Positions 8,611 through 16,546 of a stretch of 44,174 nucleotides of DNA are shown here, piece after piece. Positions within the stretch are counted from its first letter, which is position 1. Every line of letters begins with the position of its first letter. Source of the stretch: Prosthecobacter sp. (GTDB lineage: Bacteria > Verrucomicrobiota > Verrucomicrobiia > Verrucomicrobiales > Verrucomicrobiaceae); NCBI GenBank assembly GCA_030833205.1, contig JAURHS010000013.1:1-44174 (forward strand), read 5' to 3'. A model generated the notes under the pieces. It saw only the letters and a list, made by a program, of their open reading frames with translations. It was not told where the DNA came from and did no database searches. The position numbers and the translations under genes are program-made.

Positions 8611-9543
8611 ATGGTTGGCCTGATGGAATCACCGCGCATTCATGTCCTGGATTTGCAGTTCCGGGGGCAACCCGGGTTGATTGCCGCCTACGCCATCGAG
8701 TTGGGTGATGAAGTCGCCTTGGTGGAATGCGGCCCCGAATCCACCCTGCCTGCCCTGCTGCAGGGTCTGCAGGCCTGCGGCATCGAGCCTGCGCGGGTGC
8801 GGCATGTGCTGCTGACCCACATCCATCTCGATCACGCCGGCGCAGCGGGTTGGTGGGCGCAACAGCATGGCAGCCGCATCTACGCGCATCCTGTGGCACA
8901 GCGCCATTTGCTTGATCCCTCGCGCCTGATGGCCGGAGCGCACGAGGTCTACGGTGAGGCCACGCCAAGCCTCTGGGGCGCAATGCAGCCCGTGCCTGCG
9001 GCGCAACTGCAGGGGCTGGGCGACGGCGAGGTGGTGAACCTCGCTGGCATCGAACTCCAAGCCTGGGACACGCCAGGGCATGCGCGGCATCATCTGGTCT
9101 ATCGTTTGGGCGACACTGCATTCACCGGCGATGTGGCCGGCATGCGACTGCAGCACAGTGATTACCTCTCTCCCACCACGGCGCCTTCGCAATTTGAGCT
9201 GGGGCCGTATCTGAAGTCCATCGAGCGCCTGCAGGCCGCGGGTCTTGAGCGTCTGGGTCTGACCCATTTTGGTTGGGTGCAGGGTTCACAGAAGGTGGCG
9301 TCCCACCTCAGCGCTTACGCGGCAAGGCTGCAGGAGATCACGACAGCCCTGGAGGCTGAGGCCGCTGCCGGACTTTCGCTGGATGAACTTCGGCAGCGCC
9401 ACACGCAGAGGGAGAAAGAGCAAGCCATGGCACAGGGCCTGGTTGCAGCCGATTGGCAACGCGTGGAGTTGGCCAATCCCGCGTCAATGGGCGCCGATGG
9501 CATCCTTCAAGGCTGGCAACGGCGGCAGGATCATGCCCGCTGA
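8611..9543 (+). CDS. Metallo-beta-lactamase-fold hydrolase
   Basis: The 310-residue cytoplasmic protein has the metal-binding THIHLDHAG motif (His70, His72, Asp74, His75). Further ligands are likely in DTPGHARHH and FTGDVAG, and a late His lies in LTHFGW. These are the hallmarks of the MBL superfamily, which includes glyoxalase II and RNases, and the substrate cannot be told from sequence. The last 70 residues form a helical extension rich in Glu, Gln and Ala. Start codons GTG 8608, ATG 8611 and ATG 8623 are all possible. The gene is 58 bp after the TonB-like gene and ends 12 bp before the stop of a convergent membrane-protein gene. Confidence 0.85.
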   Translation: MVGLMESPRIHVLDLQFRGQPGLIAAYAIELGDEVALVECGPESTLPALLQGLQACGIEPARVRHVLLTHIHLDHAGAAGWWAQQHGSRIYAHPVAQRHLLDPSRLMAGAHEVYGEATPSLWGAMQPVPAAQLQGLGDGEVVNLAGIELQAWDTPGHARHHLVYRLGDTAFTGDVAGMRLQHSDYLSPTTAPSQFELGPYLKSIERLQAAGLERLGLTHFGWVQGSQKVASHLSAYAARLQEITTALEAEAAAGLSLDELRQRHTQREKEQAMAQGLVAADWQRVELANPASMGADGILQGWQRRQDHAR

Positions 9544-9555
9544 GGCCCAGGGCCT

Positions 9556-10149
9556 TCAATGCGAATCGCGAACGCTGAGCGGCCGGCCAAGAATCGCGGC
9601 AAGCAAGCCCCCGACAAGTGCCCACTCCAAGGTGTTTTCTGCCATCGCAACAAGCACCTCCCTCCAAGGCCATTCCAGCCACAACGCCGCATTGCCCTGC
9701 ACAGTCAGGCCGCCAAGTGCGCCGAGGCTGGCACAGCATGCCATGGCAGCGAGCTTGGAAAGCGGCAGTACTCGTACCACTTGCGACAAGCCAAGGGCGA
9801 GCAGCAGGGACCGCAGTGTCAGGGCCAGCCAAAAGTCTTGCGGCTCGGAGAAGCGCTGGGCGGGCCGCACGAAGCCATGGAAGTAGGGGCCAGCGTCCAT
9901 GCTTTTTTCCTGTTGCTCCAAGCGAAGCCTGGTTTGGTCACCGGTTTCCTGAGGCGCCTTGGATGCGACCAGAGGCAACTGGTAAAGGCCCCGGCCCTGC
10001 GTGGCTTGCGCGGAGAGCACTGCAGCCACTGCCGCTGGATTTTTGAAGCTCATCACTCCAGCGTCGTGCCAACTCATCACCTTTCTGGAGAGCAGGCCCC
10101 AGCCCATGGAGAGCAGGGTGGCGGCGGCGATGGCAAGGCCCGGATTCAT
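9556..10149 (-). CDS. Membrane protein of unknown function
   Basis: I do not recognise a named family. The 197-residue product has an N-terminal hydrophobic segment (about 3-20). A soluble stretch of about 80 residues follows, with SFKNPAAVAAVLSAQA, a GLYQLP element and a GPYFHGFVR element. About three hydrophobic segments lie near residues 105-195. Similar arrangements occur in uncharacterised bacterial membrane proteins, but I cannot name one reliably. ATG 10149 is chosen because it begins the first hydrophobic segment. The gene is convergent with the MBL hydrolase and divergent from the SMP-30-like gene, with 120 bp between starts. Confidence 0.7.
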   Translation of the reverse strand: MNPGLAIAAATLLSMGWGLLSRKVMSWHDAGVMSFKNPAAVAAVLSAQATQGRGLYQLPLVASKAPQETGDQTRLRLEQQEKSMDAGPYFHGFVRPAQRFSEPQDFWLALTLRSLLLALGLSQVVRVLPLSKLAAMACCASLGALGGLTVQGNAALWLEWPWREVLVAMAENTLEWALVGGLLAAILGRPLSVRDSH

Positions 10150-10269
10150 GGACCCATCTAGTGGGAGAGAGCAGCGCGATGCAAGCCCGGCGTGAAGCAG
10201 ATCGCCCATCTGGGGACTTGCGTTGCCCTGATGAGTTGCCCACAATTCCCGCCACATCCTCACCAGCCA

Positions 10270-11313
10270 ATGCCCATCGACACCGCACCTCGCCGCCAGT
10301 TTCTCCAATGGACCGCTGCATCTGCCGTGGGTGCCGTGGCCAGCGCCATGGCCCGCGATTGGAGCGGGCAGAATCCTGAGCGCTATCCCGATCCCGATGT
10401 GATCGCCCTTGAGCCTGCCTTTGAAAGGCTCATCCAGGGCAATGCGCCGATTCGTCGCCTGCACACCGGCATGCTGTGGGCCGAGGGACCGGCCTGGAAC
10501 GGCAGCGGCAATTACCTCGTGTGGAGCGACATTCCCAACAATGTGCAAATGCGCTATCTCCCCGAGGACGGCCATGTCAGCGTGATGCGCCAGCCCGCCA
10601 ACAACAGCAATGGCAACACCTTCGACCTGCAGGGCCGCCAGATCAGCTTTGAGCATGCCACGCGACGCGTGGTGCGGTATGAGGCCAACGGCAGTGTCAC
10701 CGTGCTGGCCGAGCGCTTTGAGGGCAAGCCCTTCAATGCGCCCAATGACGGCTGCGTCCATGCCGACGGCAGCCTCTGGTTCAGTGACCCGGGTTACGGC
10801 AGCATGATGGACTATGAGGGCAACAAGGGAGAGCTTCTGCTCAAGGAGGCGGTGTACCGCCTCGATCCCGATGGCCGCATCGAGAAAGTCACTGATGAGT
10901 TGGAAAAGCCCAATGGGCTTTGCTTTTCGCCGGACTACAAAACGCTGTATGTGGCCGATACCGGCTCACCGAAGAACATCCGCGCCTTTGCGGTGCAGGA
11001 CGGCAAGCTCAAGGGCAGCCGAGAATTTGCCGTCATGAAGGGCGCGCTAAGCGACAAGCAAGGCAAGGGAGGCAGCGATGGCCTGCGCTGCGATGTTGAA
11101 GGCAACCTCTGGGCCAGTGCCGGTTGGGTGGGCGATGGCTTTGACGGCGTGCATGTCTTCTCACCGCAGGGCCAGCGCATCGGACTGATCAAACTGCCCG
11201 AGACGGCGAGCAATCTCTGCTTCGGCGGACCCAAGCGCAATCGGCTCTTCATCACCGCCAGCCAAAGTCTCTACACGCTTTATGTGAACACACGAGGTGC
11301 GCATTTTTGCTAG
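10270..11313 (+). CDS. Tat-exported SMP-30/gluconolactonase-like protein
   Basis: The 347-residue product carries a twin-arginine signal (PRRQFLQW, then a hydrophobic stretch ending ASAMA), so it is exported folded. The mature part is a six-bladed propeller of the SMP-30/gluconolactonase/LRE type. Marks are WAEGPAWNGSGNYLVWSD, the metal-binding FNAPNDGCVHADGSLWFSDPGYG and KPNGLCFSPDYKTLYVADTG, and a late blade with ETASNLCFGG. These enzymes hydrolyse sugar-acid lactones in a metal-dependent way, but the real substrate is unknown. ATG 10270 puts the Arg pair at residues 8-9. The frame is open 26 codons further upstream without signal character. Confidence 0.92.
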   Translation: MPIDTAPRRQFLQWTAASAVGAVASAMARDWSGQNPERYPDPDVIALEPAFERLIQGNAPIRRLHTGMLWAEGPAWNGSGNYLVWSDIPNNVQMRYLPEDGHVSVMRQPANNSNGNTFDLQGRQISFEHATRRVVRYEANGSVTVLAERFEGKPFNAPNDGCVHADGSLWFSDPGYGSMMDYEGNKGELLLKEAVYRLDPDGRIEKVTDELEKPNGLCFSPDYKTLYVADTGSPKNIRAFAVQDGKLKGSREFAVMKGALSDKQGKGGSDGLRCDVEGNLWASAGWVGDGFDGVHVFSPQGQRIGLIKLPETASNLCFGGPKRNRLFITASQSLYTLYVNTRGAHFC

Positions 11314-11427
11314 GCCAAGGCGCGCCGCTTCGCGGTGCAGAGTTGTTCGGATTTGAGGTGCCTGTGCGCTCATGTGTTCTTGCACACAGGGCAGGGTACC
11401 GCGTTGATTGCCGCCCCTTTCGCGGCA

Positions 11428-12936
11428 ATGAAAGACGAGCCTTACCAGTGTCAGCAAACCGTGGCCGACGGGCCTTCGGGCAGAGTCTTTCGCGGAGTGG
11501 AAACCGCCACTGGCAGATGGGTTCGGTTCAAGGTATTGCACGATCCTGCCTGCTGCCCCAGCCCGTTGAGTCTGGAGACATTGACATCCTGTCTGCCGCC
11601 CCTGCTGAGCTGGAGACATCCGCGCGTGGCCTCATTGTTGGCCTTGTGTCCTGCTGAAGAGACGCCGGTGCTGGTGCACGAGTGGTGCGCGGGCTGCGAC
11701 GGTTGGCTTTTGCCCCAGAGGCAGCGTGTCGCGGCGGTGGACCTGCGGGCCCTGTCATGGCAACTCATCGAGGTGCTGACTGCCGCCCAGCAACATGGCT
11801 TCTGTCACGGCGCACTGCACCCTGGGAATCTCGGAGTGTGTGGGTTGCCCGGCGCCATGCAGTTGTTGGTGCGCGATTGGGGCCTTGCTCAGGCGCGAAG
11901 GGTCTGCGTGCCCGGCGCCATGGCCTGCTGGTCGCCGCCGCGCCTTCAAGGCGGGGGCATCAGCATCAGTGACGATCTCTTTGCGGCGGGCTGTTGTCTC
12001 CATTACCTCGCTTGTGCTGCCCTGCCGATTGCCGCTGCAGCCCCAGAACCGTTGAAGGGTGCGTGCAGGCTTCAGCTGCATCGCTGCACGGCTCTGGGCA
12101 GCCTGAGGCCCGATCTCGATGGTCAGTGGCTGCAGTGGCTGGCGCGGTTGCTTGAAGCGCCGAAAGACGGTGGATTTGCCAGTCCGCAGGAGGCGCTGCA
12201 AGCCTGGCCTTCTGATTCGGCACCACGACCTGCTACCCCCGGCTCGCAACCTGCAGGGCCTCAGCGGACAGGTCATGTCTCAAGGGCCCGTGGGCTGCAA
12301 CCTGCGGGCAAGGTCAGGCCACTGCCTCCAGGCAGCAATGTCTGGCCCAGATTGCTGTGGTTGGGATTGGGTGGCTGCGTGTTGGCTGCCACGCTTCGAG
12401 TGGGGGGCGCGGGCTGGCATCAACACTTTTGGCGCTGGCTGAGAGAGCATGCGCAAAGCTTGCCCAGCCAAACTTTGGGCAAGCCACTGCCACGGCCCTC
12501 GGGCTTGGACTGCCTTGAGCTTTGTGTGGCCATGAGCGGGCGGGCCACCCTGCAACTCGCAGAGGTAGAGGCGTGGGGCGGTGGCCGAAACCTCGCCGGT
12601 TTGGGGCAGGCCTGGCAATCCTCGACTTACCGAGGGGCCGAGGCATCGCGCGCCATTGACGGGAAACGAGGCGAGGGCGTCAATGAGCACTCGCAGACGC
12701 AGGGAGCGGATAAGGATCCCCAGTGGCGGCTAACCTGGCCCCGGCCGCAACGCATCGAGCGCTTGGTGATCTGGAATCGCCGTGATCAAACCGCATCGCG
12801 GCTCAGCAATTTCACCCTGAGCCTACGGGATGAGCATGGGCAACTCCTGTGGAGCCGAACCATCACGGACCCCCCGATGCCGATGCTGGAGTTGGTTCTC
12901 GATGCGTCAGCTTTGGGCGCGACTGGTAACCCCTGA
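11428..12936 (+). CDS. Membrane-anchored pseudokinase with an F-type lectin/discoidin-like domain
   Basis: The 502-residue product joins three parts. Residues 1-260 follow a Ser/Thr protein kinase. A Gly-rich GPSGRVFRG loop and a Lys at 35 (VRFKVL) are present. The catalytic HRDLKPxN is HGALHPGN (127-134), so the catalytic Asp is Ala and the Lys is His. DFG is DWG (150-152) and APE is lost (WSPP). A Pro-rich linker and one membrane segment (about 307-325) follow. Residues 362-495 resemble an F5/8C or F-type lectin domain (QAWQSSTYRGAEASRAIDG, then VIWNRRDQTASRLSNFTLSL). The likely topology is a cytoplasmic pseudokinase and an extracytoplasmic glycan-binding domain. The start lacks a ribosome site, and an upstream in-frame ATG (11335) is possible. 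Confidence 0.8.
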   Translation: MKDEPYQCQQTVADGPSGRVFRGVETATGRWVRFKVLHDPACCPSPLSLETLTSCLPPLLSWRHPRVASLLALCPAEETPVLVHEWCAGCDGWLLPQRQRVAAVDLRALSWQLIEVLTAAQQHGFCHGALHPGNLGVCGLPGAMQLLVRDWGLAQARRVCVPGAMACWSPPRLQGGGISISDDLFAAGCCLHYLACAALPIAAAAPEPLKGACRLQLHRCTALGSLRPDLDGQWLQWLARLLEAPKDGGFASPQEALQAWPSDSAPRPATPGSQPAGPQRTGHVSRARGLQPAGKVRPLPPGSNVWPRLLWLGLGGCVLAATLRVGGAGWHQHFWRWLREHAQSLPSQTLGKPLPRPSGLDCLELCVAMSGRATLQLAEVEAWGGGRNLAGLGQAWQSSTYRGAEASRAIDGKRGEGVNEHSQTQGADKDPQWRLTWPRPQRIERLVIWNRRDQTASRLSNFTLSLRDEHGQLLWSRTITDPPMPMLELVLDASALGATGNP

Positions 12937-12999
12937 AGGATTTGGCTGTGCTGCAGTCTTGCCCTGCTGCCTGTCACCGCTAGTCTTGTCCCTCGCCTC

Positions 13000-15900
13000 A
13001 TGGCTGATTCCTTCGTCCACCTGCATGTCCACACCGATTACTCGTTGTTGGATGGGGCCTGCCGTGTGAATGATCTCGTCAAGCGCGCCAAGGCATTGGA
13101 GATGCCGGCAGTGGCGGTCACCGACCATGGCAATGTGTATGGCGCGATTGATTTTTACATGGCGGCGCGCAAGGCCAAGATCAATCCGATCATCGGCTGC
13201 GAGGCTTATCTTGCGCCGGGCTCCATGCACGAGAAAAAGGAGGTGGCTGGCCGCAAGCGCGCCTCGCACCTCACGCTGCTGGCCTCAAGCAACGAGGGTT
13301 ACGAGAACCTCTCCAAGATCATCACCGAGGCCCACCTCCAAGGTCAGTGGTATCATCCCCGGCTGGACAAGGATTTGCTGCGCCGACACTCCAAGGGCCT
13401 GATCTGTCTCAGCGGCTGCATCAACGGCGAGATCAATCAACTCCTGCTCACCGATCGTCGCGACGAGGCGGAAAAAAGCCTGCGCGAATTCGTAGACATC
13501 TTTGGCCGCGACAATTTCTACCTTGAGCTGCAGAACCACGGCATGGAGCAGCAGCGCAGCGTGACGCGCCAGCTCCTGGAATGGTCGCGCCAGCACGGCC
13601 TCAAGACAGTCGCCACCAATGATGTGCACTTCATGAACCGCGAGGATCATGAGAGTCACGACATCATGATCTGCATTGGCACCGGCGCCTCAGTCCATGA
13701 TCAGAAGCGCATCACCTACTCTCCGGAGGTCTACTTCAAGACCCCGCAGGAGATGCGCGCCCTGTTTGCCGAAATTCCCGAGGCCTGCGATCACACGCTG
13801 GAGATCGCCGAGAAGTGTGCGGTGGAGATCCGCCTGGATTCCACCAGCATTGACCGCTACCCGCTCTATCATCCTGAGAACGGGATGGATCGGCAGCTTT
13901 ACCTGCGACAACTCTGTGAAGAGGGTCTGGCCAGGCGCTATGGCCGTGACCGTGCCCTCAACGACGAGGTGCTGCACCAGCGCCTGGACCGGGAGTTGGC
14001 CCTGCTCAATGAGAAGAACTTCACCAGCTATTTCCTCATTGTCTGGGACTTCATCCACTGGGCCAAGGGCCAGGGCATTCCCGTGGGGCCGGGTCGTGGT
14101 TCCGCCGCCGGATCGCTGGTGGCCTATGTGCTGGGCATCACCGACATTGACCCGCTGCGCTTTGAGCTGGTGTTTGAGCGTTTCCTGAATCCCGAGCGCG
14201 TCAGCCCTCCGGACATTGACATTGACTTCTGCCAGACCCGTCGCCCCGAGGTCATTGACTATGTGCGTCGCAAGTATGGCGAGTTGAGCGTCAGCCACAT
14301 CATCACCTTTGGCACCATGGGCGCCAAGAGCGTCGTGCGCGATGTGGGCCGCGTGCTGGGCTGGTCCTATGGCGATGCCGACCAGATGGCGCGCATGATT
14401 CCCGATGAGCTCAACATCGACCTGAAGACTGCGGCCGAGAAAAACCCCGAGCTCAAGGATTACCTGGAGCGTGACAGCGGAGCACAGGAGTTGTGGCGGC
14501 ATGCCACCTTCCTTGAAGGGCTGACTCGCGGCACTGGCATTCACGCCGCAGGCATCGTCATTGGCGACAAGCCTCTCTCCACCTTCATCGCGCTGACCCG
14601 CGGCAACGAGGAGGAAATCGTCACGCAGTTTCCGATGAAACCGCTGACGGAGCTGGGCATGCTCAAGATGGATTTCCTGGGCCTGAAGACCCTCACCGTC
14701 ATTCAGGAGGCGGAAAAATGGATTGCGCGCCGGGTGGCGGACTTCACGGTATCTGAGGCACCACTGGACGATCCCAGGACCTTCGAGCTTCTGCAACGCG
14801 GCGAGACGGTCGGTGTGTTCCAGATGGAATCTGGAGGCATGGTCAGCACCTGCCGACAGCTTGGTCCGGACCGAATCGAGGAAGTGATCGCCATTCTGGC
14901 CCTGTACCGACCGGGGCCGATGCAGTTCATCCCCGACTACATCCAACGCAAGAAAGGCCTGCAGAAGGTGGATTACCCGCACCCGCTTCTGGAGCGCATC
15001 GCCAAGGAGACCTACGGCATTTTGGTCTATCAGGAGCAGGTGCAGCAGGCCGCCAACCTGCTTGCGGGGTTCAGCCTTGGGCAGGCCGACCTGCTGCGTC
15101 GCGCCATGGGCAAGAAGGACGCCGCAGAAATGGCGCGGCAGCGATTGGTCTTCGTTGATGGCTGCGAGAAGACCAATGGCATCGGCTCCAAACAGGCCAA
15201 CGAAATCTTTGACTTGCTGGAGAAGTTCGCGCAGTACGGCTTCAATAAATCGCACTCGGCGGCCTACGGAATCGTCACCTACCGCACCGCCTACCTGAAG
15301 GCGAATTTCCCCGTTGAGTTCATGACGGCAGTGCTGAGCTTGGAGATCAGCAACACCGAGAAGATCGCCAACTTTGTCAGCGAGTGCGGCCGCATGGGCA
15401 TTCCCATCCTGCCGCCCGATGTCAATCACAGTGAATTGATCTTTGCGCCACAGCGCAGCGCCCAGGCCCCTGAGGAGAGCACGGCACCAGACGCCATCCG
15501 CTATGGGCTGGCGGCGATCAAAAATGTTGGCGAGGCGGCAATGGCCGCAGCCATCGAGGACCGCAGAAGCAGTGGTCCCTTCAAGTCGCTTGAGGACTTT
15601 TGCAGTCGATTGGATCATCGCACGATCAATAAAAAGATCATGGAGTCACTGGTGCGCGCTGGCGCCTTCGACTTCACTGGCGAAACCCGCGCCTCGATGC
15701 ATTCGCGTCTCGATCAGGTCATGGCTTGGGCTGCCGCGCGGCAGAAGGATCAGCGCAGTGGCCAGGGCGACTTGTTTGGCGGCGGCGGAGGCGCAGCGGC
15801 TGATGACGCCGGCGGCCGCCCTGCCGCGGTATTGCCGGAATGGCCGCATGATGAGCGCCTAGCCGCCGAGAAGGAGTTGCTCGGCTTCTATGTCAGTGGT

Positions 15901-16527
15901 CATCCGCTGGACAAATTTGCCGGCCACTTTGACTCCGTGCAGATCACGCGCATTGCCGAGATCGCCGAGTTGCCGGTGCAGCAGAAGGCCACCAGCCTGG
16001 AGATTGCAGGCATCGTCAACACGGTCAATGTCCGTTACTCCAAGAAGGACAATCGCCCCTATGCAGTGATCCAATTTGAGGACTTCAGCGGACAGATTGA
16101 GATGATGGTCTGGAGCGATGACTACGAGAAGCACAAGGCGCTGCTTGAGGCCGGGCGAGTGCTGAAACTGCGTTGTCGTTGCCAAAAGGACATGCGCGGC
16201 GAGGGCAATCGCGTGACCTTCTCCAGGGCCGAGGAGTTGCAGCCCAAGGCCCGTCGCAAAAATGCCGATGTGGCGCGCGCTGCCCCAGCCAAGGCTGCGC
16301 CCGCACCCAGCGGGCCAGTGCCGTTGGTTCTGCGCCTCAATGCACAACGGCATGGACTGCTTGACCTGCAGCGCATTGAGGAGGTGCTTCGCGCCGCGCC
16401 AGGGCCCAGGCCCGTGGTGTTTGAGATGACGGACCGTCGTGGATTGCGTCAGAGCTGGCAGGCCGATGAGTCCTTTTGGGTGGCAGCTGACCGCGAGTTG
16501 GAAAGTCGCCTCGCGTTGTGGCTCTGA
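13000..16527 (+). CDS. dnaE: DNA polymerase III subunit alpha
   Basis: DnaE is the replicative polymerase subunit. The 1175-residue product starts with the PHP domain (HLHVHTDYSLLDG, with His9 and His11; VTDHGNVYG). The catalytic Asp residues are in PDIDIDF (Asp405, Asp407) and KMDFLGLKT (Asp558), matching Asp401, Asp403 and Asp555 of E. coli. PGRGSAAGS and the YGFNKSHSAAYG finger motif are present. An OB domain (LEIAGIVNTVNVRYSKKDN) and a C-terminal tail close the protein, and a Gly/Ala-rich insert lies near residue 930. The length fits DnaE1. ATG 13000 fits the usual N-terminus; there is no ribosome site. It is 63 bp after the pseudokinase gene and convergent with the S8 protease gene. Confidence 0.97.
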   Translation: MADSFVHLHVHTDYSLLDGACRVNDLVKRAKALEMPAVAVTDHGNVYGAIDFYMAARKAKINPIIGCEAYLAPGSMHEKKEVAGRKRASHLTLLASSNEGYENLSKIITEAHLQGQWYHPRLDKDLLRRHSKGLICLSGCINGEINQLLLTDRRDEAEKSLREFVDIFGRDNFYLELQNHGMEQQRSVTRQLLEWSRQHGLKTVATNDVHFMNREDHESHDIMICIGTGASVHDQKRITYSPEVYFKTPQEMRALFAEIPEACDHTLEIAEKCAVEIRLDSTSIDRYPLYHPENGMDRQLYLRQLCEEGLARRYGRDRALNDEVLHQRLDRELALLNEKNFTSYFLIVWDFIHWAKGQGIPVGPGRGSAAGSLVAYVLGITDIDPLRFELVFERFLNPERVSPPDIDIDFCQTRRPEVIDYVRRKYGELSVSHIITFGTMGAKSVVRDVGRVLGWSYGDADQMARMIPDELNIDLKTAAEKNPELKDYLERDSGAQELWRHATFLEGLTRGTGIHAAGIVIGDKPLSTFIALTRGNEEEIVTQFPMKPLTELGMLKMDFLGLKTLTVIQEAEKWIARRVADFTVSEAPLDDPRTFELLQRGETVGVFQMESGGMVSTCRQLGPDRIEEVIAILALYRPGPMQFIPDYIQRKKGLQKVDYPHPLLERIAKETYGILVYQEQVQQAANLLAGFSLGQADLLRRAMGKKDAAEMARQRLVFVDGCEKTNGIGSKQANEIFDLLEKFAQYGFNKSHSAAYGIVTYRTAYLKANFPVEFMTAVLSLEISNTEKIANFVSECGRMGIPILPPDVNHSELIFAPQRSAQAPEESTAPDAIRYGLAAIKNVGEAAMAAAIEDRRSSGPFKSLEDFCSRLDHRTINKKIMESLVRAGAFDFTGETRASMHSRLDQVMAWAAARQKDQRSGQGDLFGGGGGAAADDAGGRPAAVLPEWPHDERLAAEKELLGFYVSGHPLDKFAGHFDSVQITRIAEIAELPVQQKATSLEIAGIVNTVNVRYSKKDNRPYAVIQFEDFSGQIEMMVWSDDYEKHKALLEAGRVLKLRCRCQKDMRGEGNRVTFSRAEELQPKARRKNADVARAAPAKAAPAPSGPVPLVLRLNAQRHGLLDLQRIEEVLRAAPGPRPVVFEMTDRRGLRQSWQADESFWVAADRELESRLALWL

Positions 16528-16546
16528 CTGCAGCGCAGCGGTAGCC

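Noticed and set aside
13690..15618. 642-codon minus-strand open frame inside dnaE
   Set aside because: Antisense to an unambiguous dnaE with all catalytic motifs. No domain is recognisable in the reverse translation.
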